Below, one piece after another: positions 21,861 through 31,839 of a stretch of DNA of 64,000 bases; position 1 is the stretch's first letter, and the number at the start of each line of letters is the position of its first letter. The stretch covers positions 90,275,049-90,339,048 of the forward strand of contig CM053156.1 in the NCBI GenBank assembly GCA_028571685.1. The letters are read 5' to 3'. Source of the stretch: Heterohyrax brucei (lineage: Eukaryota > Chordata > Mammalia > Hyracoidea > Procaviidae). A model generated the notes under the pieces. The model did no database searches and had not been told where the DNA came from. It saw nothing but the letters and a program-made list of their open reading frames with translations. The position numbers and the translations under genes are program-made.

Positions 21861-22994
21861 ATAAAGTTCCTGCACACACGGACTGAGATGGAGTCTAACA
21901 CGGCCAGGGAGGGCTCCTCCTCACAGCACACACCTGCATACAGGTTGACATTTCACGGTGATCATGTTGAGAGTGAAAACTTTTGAAAACAAAATTTTGC
22001 CCAAAAGCTTCACTAAGTTCCCAGTAACCCCAACTGTCCAGTTAACTTTAAGAATTGGCCAAAAACATACACTAGTCAACTGACCAAAGCCACACAAAGG
22101 GCCGGACGGCAGAGAGGCCCGGGCCAACTCAGGAGCACAGAGAACCGAACGCAAGCGGCTACCAGCCAAGCAAACGCCTGCTGCGACTCGCATCACCCAG
22201 TGCCGGCGACAAAGCGGGTGTGCGGCAGGGTCTGCCCAGACAGCCTGTCCAAGGGAAGACTGGCCCTCTGATCTGCAATTCCAGCTCCAGTGTCCATCCC
22301 ACAGGAATGCTGCACGCCACAGCACAATGCCACCAACAGGGTGGCCACCAAGCAGGTCTCCAGCGCAGGGCAGTGGGTGCCTCTTTACATGTGGCCTTTC
22401 TGGCCTCGGGTTCCTAATGCTAGCAAAGCAACTGACTGGACCCCAACCTCACAAAGGGTCAGTCAGGGTACTACGCAGACAGAGCACGTAAAACCTCCCA
22501 ATACAATTAAGAGGCCTTGTTGGAAATGGTGGGTTGCTGTGCAAATTAAGTGACAGTGGCCCACCCAAGGGACTAGTCAGTCATGACTCGGCAAAGGACT
22601 ATGACTTGCAACAGACAAGCTGGCACAAGGGCCAACCGCACAGAGGCTGAGGACGCCCCAGCCACAGGAGACAGACATGTGAAACCGGAGATGACGGGAG
22701 ACAGGAGACATGTCAGCGACCACGGCAGAGCCCAGCAGCAGAGCAACAGGCACCGCGGCCCGAGGGGCGGGAACAGCACGAGGCGGCTGTGGTGGGCCTG
22801 CTGAGCCACAGGGCCAGGGGGAGCCGGAGCTCCCGGGCAGCAGGCTTGTTAGCGGAGGGGGGGTGCCGTGGGGTGCCGCGAGTCTGCTGTCTGTCGGGGC
22901 CAAGCAGGGGGAGGTCGGGACAGGCCCAGCAGTGGTCCCGGCCGAGGGGAGAGTCGCCTGGCAGCGGGCGGGTCAGACAAGAAGCTGCAAGCTG
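21861..22994. other. Unrecognised intronic sequence
   Basis: 21950-22080 is AT-rich unique-looking sequence; 22700-22990 is GC-rich. No gene found. Confidence 0.45.
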
Positions 22995-23215
22995 GCTGGA
23001 AGCGGTCCCGACAGAGAAGTGCACCTGCGCCTGAGGTGCCTTCCGTGACCTCCCAGTTGGTCTTGACCCTGAACCGCCGCCTGCTTCTTCCCATTAAACC
23101 ATGTACCTGTGGTGACCGTCTGAGTTCTGTGTGGTCACCGGAATAAACTGCTGAACCCGGAGAGAGTGCTGCGGGGACGGGGCCGATGCCAGAAATGATG
23201 AGGGTTTGGAGAGTC
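22995..23215 (+). repeat. Unclassified interspersed repeat, copy A
   Basis: The block ggtcttgaccctgaaccgcc, then cccattaaaccatgtacc, then tctgagttctgtgtggtcac also occurs, diverged, at 38860-38945. An attaaa/aataaa signal followed by a conserved terminal block resembles an LTR 3' part or a SINE tail. Family not identified. Confidence 0.55.
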
Positions 23216-23486
23216 AACATACATCTGACCTCTGCCCCCCAGAAACCAGCTGGGTACTAACCTCGATTCTAATCCCTCCTCTGGAGGTTAAAGGTCAGAC
23301 ACCACCACGTTACATCCCAGCCCACCACACAGCCCCACAGAGGGAGGGGGACCTATGTGGATTGGTAGGAAAGACGGTCCTAGACGTTCCCATGAAGAGA
23401 CAGTGGAGAGGCAACTGAAGGAGAGCACACGACTAGCCAGCAAAGAGCAGCGGCGTATGTGCCCGTGCACGCATGGCTCATCAGCC

Positions 23487-23755
23487 CAAGACGGCTGTGT
23501 GTGCGTGCGCACACGTCCAGTCAGGGCTACAGGACCGCGTGCACGTGCACAAGCGCACAGGCAGCTAGTGCCGAGGGGTCCCGTGTGTACGCGCGCCCTG
23601 GTCAGCCTGGCTGCGTGTGCATGCGCACGTGGCCAGTCAGGGCTACAGGACCGTGTGCATGTGAACGAGCGCACAGGCAGCTAGTGCCGAGGGGTCCCGC
23701 GGGCACGCGTGCCCTGGTCAGCCTGGCTGTGTGTGCGTGCACATACACCTGCGTG
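23487..23755. repeat. 116-bp tandem repeat, about 2.3 copies
   Basis: The word ccagtcagggctacaggacc occurs at 23517 and 23633, exactly 116 bp apart. The flanking ggcagctagtgccgaggggt and ccctggtcagcctggctg words recur with the same period. Copies differ mainly at CpG sites and (TG)n parts. Confidence 0.92.
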
Positions 23756-23920
23756 TACTCCACCATGCACTTCAGGGAACGTAAAACCGCTGCGACCCAA
23801 CCCAGCAGCGTGGGCACCCGGAGCACGGCATCAGGGCATCCGTGAAGGTCTTTATTAAGCACACATTGCTTACATTTCTTAAAATCAGCATTAAAATTAT
23901 TTTGTAATTTAAAGACAACA

Positions 23921-24820
23921 ACAGATGGGAGAAAGCGGTGACAGCACCCATTAGAAACAAGAACAGCATTAAGTGGACTTCAGCACAACTTGAGTACTCC
24001 TTCCACCTTAACCCAATACTGCAATGATAGAGTAGCTGGGGCAGGGGCTGGGGGACCATGCCCTTAGGCGAAATCGAGGCCACTTGGCACAATTAGCATT
24101 TTGCTAAGAGGGCTCTCTGCACCCCACGTTGGTGAGTGGCGTCTGGGGTCTTAAAAGCTGCCAAGCTGCCATCCGAGGACACAGCAAATGGTCCCAACTC
24201 AGCAGGAACGGATGCTCACCGAGGACCAAAATGACATGGGGTAAGGACAACCCAGAAGATAGAGAGACCCGCAAGAGTGGGTGCCTTCATCGACTTGGGA
24301 CCAGAAGAAGTGGATGGTGCCTGGCCACCACCAGTGATAGCCACGATGGAGCTCACAGAGAGGACTCTCACTGGCAACATAAGAATAAAAAGGGTTACAT
24401 CATGAGATCTCCACTAAAAGACCTCAATTGATGGTCCAGTGGTTTTGAGGTTCCCCTGACAGCATGGCCCCTGGCCCTGATGCTGCCCTTGCCCATAAAT
24501 CACAACGAAGGTCCACTCTTTGGACAGGAATGGACTGGACTTGGCAATGCAGAGTGACCATATATTGGAAGCACTTCATGGTTCTATACATCTATAGGAT
24601 ATCATCCTGCTGACCTCTGACTGGAGGAGAGTGGACGGAGAGGAGGGGAAAGGAGGCTGTCGGGAGGATGAGACATATATGGAGCAGAGAGGAATAGTGT
24701 GCTGTCACCAAACAGGGAGAGCAGTGGAAGCTGCATATAGGTGGGCATGTAAATTTATACGGGAATGTACATTTTCACTCAGTCATATTAAATAAAAAAA
24801 TAAAAAATGAAAAAAAAAAA
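23921..24820 (+). repeat. L1 3' UTR with poly(A), elephant-type
   Basis: From about 24020 it follows the L1 3' end: gctctctgcaccccacgttg, gtggcgtctggggtcttaaa, tgatggtccagtggttttga, tagtgtgctgtcacc, ending in a long A tract. AAAGACAACA at 23911-23920 recurs at 24818-24827, a possible 10-bp target duplication. Bases 23921-24020 may be an inverted 5' piece. Confidence 0.8.
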
Positions 24821-26545
24821 GACAACAGAAAGTATCCTGAGTGCCCGAGAAGACACCATCAGGGGAGCCTACGTGTCCCCTCAGCATCCCCAGGGATGCC
24901 ATACAGTTCCCCTCCTCCGCTCCAAGTCCATCCAGCCACCAAGCACCGTCCAGCTATGCTCCTGTGTGTCCCGTCCGCACTGCGCCATCCCTGTCATCCA
25001 ACCCATCCCCATCTCGTCGTGTCCCTTCCTCAGCCCACCCTCATCATCCGCCCCACCCCAGCATGCCCGCCCTGTCCTTGTCCCCATTTCAGCCTGTCCC
25101 CATCACCATGCCCACCCCCGTCATGAATATGCCCTCTGTCCAGGTACCCCTTCTCTCTTGGTCTGTCCACCTGACTCCAGGTACCCTGTGCCATCCGAGG
25201 GCACTTGCGCAGCCATGTTTCCCGGGCCTGCCCGCAGCGCACACTCAGTTCTGCACCAAGGCCCATGGGTCTGTCTGCTCACAGCTGCAGGGCTCTGCAC
25301 CTTTCTGACCTCAGCAAGCCCTCTCCTGGAAGGAGTGGACGGCACCCTGTCCAGAAAGCCACACAGGCTCTGTGGTCCCAGCAGTGGGGCTTCTCGGTAC
25401 CAGAAGCGGCTTCCCTCGACACTGGGAGGTGTCAGCCCCGCACCCCAGCACCCCCGCAGAACACCCCACCAGATAGGAGCCCAGACAGGCCAGGCCCGCC
25501 CCGCAGCCTCTCCGCCCACAAGGCTCCGACGCAGCCTTCCTCACGTGGGCCTGTGTGGACCCTTCCTCCCCAGCCAGCCCGCTGCGCCCGGCCCCCAGGG
25601 CACTGTCTTCGTGGGAAAGCGGTCAACCGGAAGGGGCTTCCAGCCAGGGAGCCTGACACCCGCTTCTCAGGACCCATCTGTGGAGCACTGCCAGCACTGG
25701 CCAGCCTGCGTGTCCCCAGCCCGGCCAAACCTCTCACCCCTCACCTCTCCGAGAGCTGTGAAACCTCACTCAGGGGGCTCCTCCTGGAAGCACAGCCCCA
25801 GGAAAGGCGGGGAGGCCGCCCGGCTGGGGACAAAGCCTCATTCCCCTGCACAGGGCCCCAAGACACCAGAGGGGAGCCCCAAAGGTGCAGACTCCAGCAG
25901 AGCACCACCTGGCATCAGCATCCCAGACAAACCCTGAATACACCTAGCCCTTCTTCTTCCAGCCAAGACTTGACCTTCCCGGCTTGCACAGCGGCCTTTG
26001 ACAACTCCTCTCGGCAGAGGAGCCTGGATTCCGCTCACACGACACGGCAGGGGCTCCCTCTGCCTTGAGCGACAGGAGCTCGCTCCCAGGTCCCAGCCCG
26101 TGCCTGGGTGCACCGCTTGTAGCCCACGGTGGGCCTGCTTGCCCGCGTCCCAGGCACCTGGCTGGCCTCTCATCTCCCTGCCCTGGGCGCCCGTCCTGTC
26201 CGTGTGTGGCAGGCGTCTTTACTGCCCGCCTGAGGTCCCCCAGCCACACCACTGTGGCACAGAGGCACAGCACAAGGGACGCACCAGCGATGCTCCCAGC
26301 AACGCCCCAGGGACGTGGCTGAGGCAGGTGGGCACCTCTGCAGACAGGGCAGGGGGCTCGCCATGACAGCCAGGATGCAAAACCCACAGAACGCTCTGGA
26401 CACACGCTCTGGAATCTTCCAGATCAACAAGCACGCAGGGGAAGACCGCACCTTGGCTGGAGCACAGTCCACCCGGCAGGCGGCCTCCTCCCACTCTGCT
26501 CCTGCTCAGCCCCCACTGTCCGTACTGCCAACGACCTGAGCACTC
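24821..26545. other. C/T-rich sequence with long chance frames
   Basis: 24860-25140 is C/T-rich (ccatccc, ccccatc words). A 376-codon plus-strand frame (24807-25937) and an overlapping 287-codon frame (25205-26068) are Pro/Ser/Arg-rich, match no family I know, and start in an L1 poly(A) tract. I treat them as non-coding. Confidence 0.6.
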
Positions 26546-26590
26546 CAGCTTCTCTGGCTTCTCTGGCTTCTCCGGCTTCTCCGGGCTTCA
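26546..26590. repeat. Short 9-bp tandem repeat
   Basis: About five copies of cttctctgg / cttctccgg. Confidence 0.9.
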
Positions 26591-26730
26591 TTCTCGCGCT
26601 CCCCAGAGCCTAGCAGGCATACGTGTTCACCAACTTAAACAAAGGAAAACCATTCGTGAGGCTGCAGCGTGCTCTGTGCCCCCGCCTCAGCCGTGGCATC
26701 TGCTCTGCTCTGGAGCAGTGAGCACAGGAC

Positions 26731-26931
26731 TGTTGTCACTGGGTGGCATGGAGTCATTCTCAACTCCTCACAGCCTCACATGAGCAGGTAGACCTACCCC
26801 AGCGGGTCTCCAAAGCCATACTCTTTCAAGAAGCAGTCAGCTGCACCTTTCTCCCGTGGAGTGGCTGGTGGCCTGACATCAACCTTTCGTTTAGCAGCCA
26901 AGTCTCTGACCACTGTACCACCAGGCCCAGA
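26731..26931 (-). repeat. AfroSINE, long type, minus strand
   Basis: Begins with the degraded tail tgttgtcactgggtggcatg. Contains caagaagcagtcagctgcac, ggagtggctggtggcctgac and tttagcagccaagtctctga. Ends at the head accactgtaccaccaggccc. Confidence 0.82.
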
Positions 26932-27143
26932 GCAGAAGGCTCAGCTTCTCACTGCCCACACCTCCAAAGTGACTGGCATCCCACAGCTGACCCGCAGTGA
27001 CCACTGATCTCCTAGCTCATTCAGCACCACCTTTCTGACCTCCTGCCCAGATCCAGCCACACATCCTGCTCTTCACTTGCCCAGCTGGCTACTAAGGTGG
27101 TCTTCACCCACAGAGGGGCAGGTGTTTTCTGCCAGGCTGGAGG

Positions 27144-27214
27144 GGGCACTGCTGGTTCAGTGGTAGGGCTCTTGCCTTCCCGTCAGGCCTGCGTTCAATT
27201 CCCAGCCAACACGC
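27144..27214 (+). repeat. tRNA-Gly-like head of a long AfroSINE
   Basis: The stretch ggcactgctggttcagtggt and then gcgttcaattcccagccaac resemble the A and B boxes of a glycine tRNA, with the B box ggttcaat changed to cgttcaat. It is the 5' head of a composite SINE that continues after the VNTR. Not a functional tRNA: stems are disrupted and the anticodon loop is not intact. Confidence 0.7.
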
Positions 27215-27966
27215 CTCAGGTGGCTGCCTGTGGGCTGGGCTGCTGCGTGGCTCAGGTGGCTATCTGTGTGCCCAGCTGCTGCGTGGCTCGGGTGGCTGCC
27301 TGTGGGCCAGGCTGCTAGATAGCTCAGGTGGCTGTCTGTGTGCCCAGCTGCTGCGTGGCTCAGGTGGCTGTCTGTGTGCCCAGCTGCTGCGTGGCTCGGG
27401 TGGCTGCCTGTGGGCCAGGCTGCTAGGTGGCTCAGGTGGCTGCCTGTCGGCCCGGCTGCTGCGTGGCTCAGGTGGCTGCCTGTGTGCCCGGCTGCTGGGT
27501 GGCTCAGGTGGCTGCCTGTGTGCCCAGCTGCTGCGTGGCTCGGGTGGCTGCCTGTGGGCCGGGCTGCTGGGTGGCTCGGGTGGCTGCCTGTGGGCCGGGC
27601 TGCTGGGTGGCTCGGGTGGCTGCCTGTGTGCCCGGCTGCTGGGTGGCTCGGGTGGCTGCCTGTGGGCCGGGCTGCTGGGTGGCTCGGGTGGCTGCCTGTG
27701 GGCCGGGCTGCTGGGTGGCTCGGGTGGCTGCCTGTGGGCCGGGCTGCTGGGTGGCTCGGGTGGCTGCCTGTGGGCCGGGCTGCTGCGTGGCTCGGGTGGC
27801 TGCCTGTGGGCCCGGCTGCTGCGTGGCTCGGGTGGCTGCCTGTGGGCCCGGCTGCTGCGTGGCTCGGGTGGCTGCCTGTGTGCCCGGCTGCTGCGTGGCT
27901 CGGGTGGCTGCCTGTGTGCCCGGCTGCTGCGTGGCTCGGGTGGCTGCCTGTGGGCCGGGCTGCTGG
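27215..27966. repeat. 36-bp VNTR, about 21 copies, inside an AfroSINE
   Basis: 752 bp of 36-bp units, ctcaggtggctgcctgtg plus tgcccagctgctgcgtgg, with two alternating variants (tgtgtgcccggctgctgcg and tgtgggccgggctgctggg). There are no indels across the array, so three frames stay open and give a 12-residue periodic peptide (WLGWLPVGRAAG type). Units are highly similar, which suggests recent homogenisation. Confidence 0.97.
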
Positions 27967-28110
27967 CCTAAAGGGTGGTAGTTCAAACTCACCCCACGGC
28001 TAGCAGCAGGAGGGCCTGGCAGTCCCTTCTATAAAGATGTCAGCCCCAAACATCCTCTGGAGCACGGTACTCTGTCTCCTGCAGCTGTAAAGACCCCAGC
28101 CCCACACACC
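27967..28110 (+). repeat. Second AfroSINE adjoining the VNTR
   Basis: The stretch cctaaagggtggtagttcaa followed by actcaccccac is the AfroSINE post-head. Then ctctggagcacggtactctg is a degraded tail. Its own head is hidden in or replaced by the VNTR edge. Confidence 0.6.
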
Positions 28111-28146
28111 GCCTGTCACCTGGGGCTGTCCTGAGCCACAGCAGCC

Positions 28147-28315
28147 TGACCATCAACACGATGCTCGGCAGGCTTCTGCAGAGCTTCCAAGCCACGTCCG
28201 TCTAGGAAGAAAGGCTGGGACACTTACTTGCAGAAAACCAGCTGACAAAAACTGTGGATCCCAGGAGTGTGACCAACAGTCAGTCACGGGGACGGCGCCA
28301 GACAGCGGGGTCTCG
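28147..28315 (+). repeat. 3' part of the long AfroSINE
   Basis: The stretches acacgatgctcggcaggctt, agagcttccaagccacgtcc, ctaggaagaaaggctggga and aaaactgtggatcc follow in the order known for the long AfroSINE/RTE composite whose head is at 27144. The element is thus split by the VNTR and a second SINE. Confidence 0.65.
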
Positions 28316-29619
28316 TCCCCCTGGGTGTGGGGCCAGCAGGAGTTGGAGCCAGCGCAACAGCAGCCCAGAAAAGCGAACGTCGGAGAGCCCCTGAGGATGA
28401 GACAAACCACTAGCCGTGCCACGACTGTCCAGTGCCCACGTAACACACCTCCAGGGTCACCACTGGCCTCAAAGTGCTGGTCCTGGAAGGTCCCAGCAGT
28501 GCTGACCCAGTGTGCAGGCCCAGGGACGCGAAGGCCAGGCAGGCACCGAGCACTGCCACCAGCTGCGGCAGGGCGTCAGCCACTGGAACCAGCTCTGAGA
28601 CCGGACACGGGGGTCCCGAGCAGCTTGCACCAGCCGCTCATTCTGAGCAGGGCAAGCACTCCCCAAGGACACACGTGGCAGGCCTGGGGACCCATCCTCC
28701 AGGGCTTCCCCCCAGAGCAGGGCGTGCTTGAGAGAGGCCCACCTCCTGCAGCCCCAGCCAGCCTCTCAGAAAAGCCACACACCGTGAGAGCCCCCAGTCC
28801 AGGGGCCTTGCTGGCCTCGTCTGAGTCAGGCTTGCCTCAAAGAGCAGCGCGGACAGCACCAGAAAGGGGAGTGGGGCTCAGCAGCAGGAAGGGAATGGGT
28901 GCGCGAGGAGGAGCAGCGTGGGCCAACACAGCGGGAAGGGCGGAGGGGACCCCGAGGGGCTGTGATCGACCCCCAGAAGGGTGCAGCCACACAAGAGAGA
29001 CCCAGGCCCCACCAGGCAGGAGGAGAGGCTGTAGGGCCTGGGCAGTGGGGCATCAGCACTCGGTGAGACTCTCCTGGCAGGAGTCAGGCAGCCACATGCC
29101 AGACTGGGGGACCGGCGGGAGGCTAAGCCGGACCACGGACGGGAAGCCCCACGGGGGCACTGGGGAAATCATGTGACGGGATCCACATCCGCGCGCGACA
29201 ACCGAACGAGAGGCAACTTGGGCAACTAGGAAGGGGAAGGGGCTTCCCTGACCTGGTGCAGGGGGGCTGAGAGGGCGCCTGTGGTCCCCACTGTCCTGGA
29301 AGGGGAGCACAGAGACCACTCCCCTCAAAGTCGGGAGCAGCCACGGATGCCACCCCCAGGGGGTCTGCTCACCATCATGCCCACACTCCCAGCAGTCAAG
29401 AGCCAGCGGCTCTGAGGGCATGGCAGCAGGACAGCCGTCTGTCACTGCACTCACACAACCTCCACACACAGCACCCACAGAGTTCACACCTTTGGTTCGT
29501 AAGTGAGACGGTTTGCTGAGACCGCCAGTTAGAAGACCCACACCCAACAGTCAGCTGTGACCCAACACTAAGGATCAGAAGACGTGATTTTAAAAACACA
29601 ACTGACAACAGTGGCAGCT
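28316..29619. other. Unrecognised GC-rich intronic sequence
   Basis: No repeat recognised. A 283-codon plus-strand frame (28325-29176) has no family resemblance and is taken as a GC-driven chance frame. Confidence 0.5.
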
Positions 29620-30395
29620 GAAGAGCGCCTGGAACAAATCCAGCCAGTCAGTGCAAGACCTTTACCGAACCGCCGCCGACCTACACACCAAACCCGCAGC
29701 GCTGTGCAGGGAGACACTCGAGAAGATCCACACAGTGCGAGACCAGACTCACGGGCAGAGACACACCGTACGGTCGCTATCACTTCCTGAAAAATTGAAC
29801 CAGGGTCCATACAGTTTCAGCCAAAACGCCCACAGGGACTTTGATGGACCTCAGAGTTGGTTCTAAAATGTGTAAGAGTGGCCAAAATGCCAAAAATAGA
29901 GACCATCCTCAAGAACAGAAAGCGGGTCACCAGCCCCAGCAGACACCCAGAGACCACCCGAAGTGGTCTCACTTGAAGGCTAAGGTACTGCTAAGGGCAG
30001 GGGTGACTGACTCACAGACAGACGGAGACGGGAGGCGTTGCGGCAAGGACACTCCAACGGACCGGTCGAGACAGGAAGAAGCACCTCCCACGGGCAGCAC
30101 TGGGGGCAGCTGTGTATGGGGGGCGGGGGGACACCAGAGTGACCCTCACCCACACCAAACCCAAGTCCAGTTCCCACAGCAGTCAGTCTCCAATAAAACA
30201 AAGCCTAAAACTTCCACTACAGGACAATGTCTCTTTCTTTGACTTCAGAGTTAGAAAGACTTCTTAAAAGCCAAATGCTGGTTACCATAAAGAAAAGTCC
30301 CACTACCCTACAGCGAAGAACTGGTGTTCACAAGAAAGTGAGGACACCAGCCTAGACAAGAAGGTCACAGCCACACACACGAGGACCACTGATTA
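29620..30395 (+). repeat. L1 fragment (ORF2 3' end), start of a split L1
   Basis: A degraded run including tacagtttcagccaaaacgcc and ttggttctaaaatgtgtaag, then acaagaaagtgaggacacc. The L1 order continues at 31173 and 31675 after other insertions. Confidence 0.6.
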
Positions 30396-30423
30396 AGTCT
30401 GCCAACTCATCCTAGAAGAAGTC

Positions 30424-30895
30424 CTGCAGACCTCACTGCTGAGTATCACCACGGTCCCCTTTGAAGGGCTCCCCTTGGGAAGCTGTGCCCCAACGCCAGC
30501 ACCTCGTCCACCCTTCACAGCAATTTGGGAACTCTTTTTCTGGAATGGCCATCAGAACTGTCGTCATACTACCCTTGATGTCCTGAATGTCACTGAAATA
30601 TCTTCCTTTCAGTATTTCCATTATCCGTGGCTTAAAAAAGTCACTGGGGGCCAGACTGGGTGAGTCGGGAAGGTATTCCAATACAGTTATTTGTTCACTG
30701 GCTAAAAACTCCCTCACAGACAGATAAGTAAGTGCACGAACTTGCCACTGTGTCGCCATGTGCAATGGCCATTCCAGAAAGAGTTCCAAAATTGCCCTGA
30801 AGGGTGGACTAGGCACTGGCATGGGTGCACAGCTTCCTGAGGGGAGGACTTTGAAGCTGACTGCAGTGGTACTGAGCAATGAGGTCTGTAGCACT
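30424..30895 (-). mobile_element. Mariner-family transposon relic with inverted arms
   Basis: The minus strand between about 30436 and 30770 encodes a degraded C-terminal transposase segment: LSVREFLASEQITVLE, SPSLAPSDFF (family form SPDLAPxDFF, holding the last catalytic Asp), then EILKGRYFSDI and TASQGEPFKGD. The 5' part and the first two catalytic acidic residues are missing. About 125 bp of its 3' end (30424-30552) is repeated in inverted orientation at 30768-30893, around a spacer of about 215 bp. It is inserted in an L1. It cannot encode active transposase. Confidence 0.85.
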
Positions 30896-30984
30896 CAGAA
30901 TGATTAAGTCCATGGACTTGTTAGATCTCGTGTAACCCCTGAAGTGCCACCCACTAACCAGAAGACAAGAGTCCTGACGCCTGA

Positions 30985-31172
30985 CAGCACTGAGGTGATG
31001 CCTTCAGCCACTAAGCAAAGGCAGTCAGCTAGCACTGACCCCACAGATCCACGGAAGAGACCCAGCAACCTGCTCTCGGAACGACTGCCGTCTAGAGAGC
31101 CCTGGGGGCAGCGCTAGGACGGGAGGTCATCACATTCAGAATCGACTCAACAGCAGCTGACAAACACCACGG
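30985..31172 (+). repeat. AfroSINE, long type, 3' part
   Basis: Landmarks are caacctgctctcggaacgac, agagccctgggggcagcgct, and the tail cattcagaatcgactcaaca followed by gcagctgacaaac. The head is degraded. Confidence 0.8.
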
Positions 31173-31261
31173 TGTACACAGAACTTATACAAACCAACAA
31201 GAAAAAGGCAACCCTGAGGAAAATCAGGCAAAAAGACACAAACGATTTCATGAGCGCCCTC
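31173..31261 (+). repeat. L1, second segment of the split copy
   Basis: The stretch cttatacaaaccaacaagaa followed by aaaggcaaccctgagg matches the L1 segment expected after 30395. Confidence 0.6.
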
Positions 31262-31666
31262 TGTCCCAGTCACCTAGTGCTGCTGCAACAGAAACACCAC
31301 AACGGTGCGGCTTCCACAGAGTTGATTCTCTCACAGCCTACGAGGCTGCATGTCCAAATTCAAGGTGCCAGCTCCCTCTGCTGGCTCCTAGGGAAGGACC
31401 CTGTTCAAAGGACGTGCCCTTCTCTGGCTTTTGTTTCTCGGTAGTATGACATCCCCCATTTGCACTCATCTCTTTTATATCTGAAAAGAGTCCCTAACTG
31501 AAAACACCATCGAATCCTGCAGACTGCATCTCATTACCGCAGCCGCCTCTGACCTGCCTCCCTTGCATCACAGAGGCGGGATTCACAACACAGGGAGATC
31601 ACAGCAGACGGCAAGTGCATGATACCCACAAACCACAATACACGCACAACATCATGTCAACTTCCT
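31262..31666 (-). mobile_element. MaLR-type solo LTR, minus strand
   Basis: In plus-strand reading it opens tgtcccagtcacctagtgct and continues gctgcaacagaaacaccaca, gattctctcacagcctacga, gactgcatctcattaccgca. This is the reverse complement of the LTRs at 33468 and 34896. Its far end is truncated. An old, non-coding endogenous retroelement LTR that splits an L1. Confidence 0.8.
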
Positions 31667-31674
31667 CAATATTA

Positions 31675-31800
31675 AACAATGTGGAAATAAAACAACACTG
31701 TAATAGTATCTTACACCTGCTGGACTTGAAAAATTACAAGGTCTGACCACACCAAGTGCTGTCCAGGAGTAAGAGAACAGGAGCCCTGCCAACAGACATC
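31675..31800 (+). repeat. L1, third segment of the split copy
   Basis: tcttacacctgctggacttg and ggtctgaccacaccaagtgc correspond to the L1 stretch (tctgacaacaccaagtg) that follows the segment at 31173. Confidence 0.65.
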
Positions 31801-31839
31801 GGTCAATCTTTGGGGGGCTTACGCTGCTAAGCTGTTAAT

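Noticed and set aside
21113-21931. 272-codon Cys/His/Val-rich minus frame
   Set aside because: By-product of the alternating CA/TG array.
24807-25937. 376-codon plus-strand frame as a real protein gene
   Set aside because: No recognisable domain, low-complexity C/T-rich sequence, overlapping long frames in other phases, and a start inside an L1 A-tract.
27144-27214. Functional glycine tRNA gene
   Set aside because: Boxes are diverged, stems do not pair, and it forms the head of a SINE.
27215-27966. CRISPR-like array of 36-bp repeats
   Set aside because: Repeats abut with no unique spacers, and the host is a mammalian SINE context; it is a VNTR.
28325-29176. 283-codon plus-strand frame
   Set aside because: No homology recognised, no splice context, other frames in the region are similarly open.
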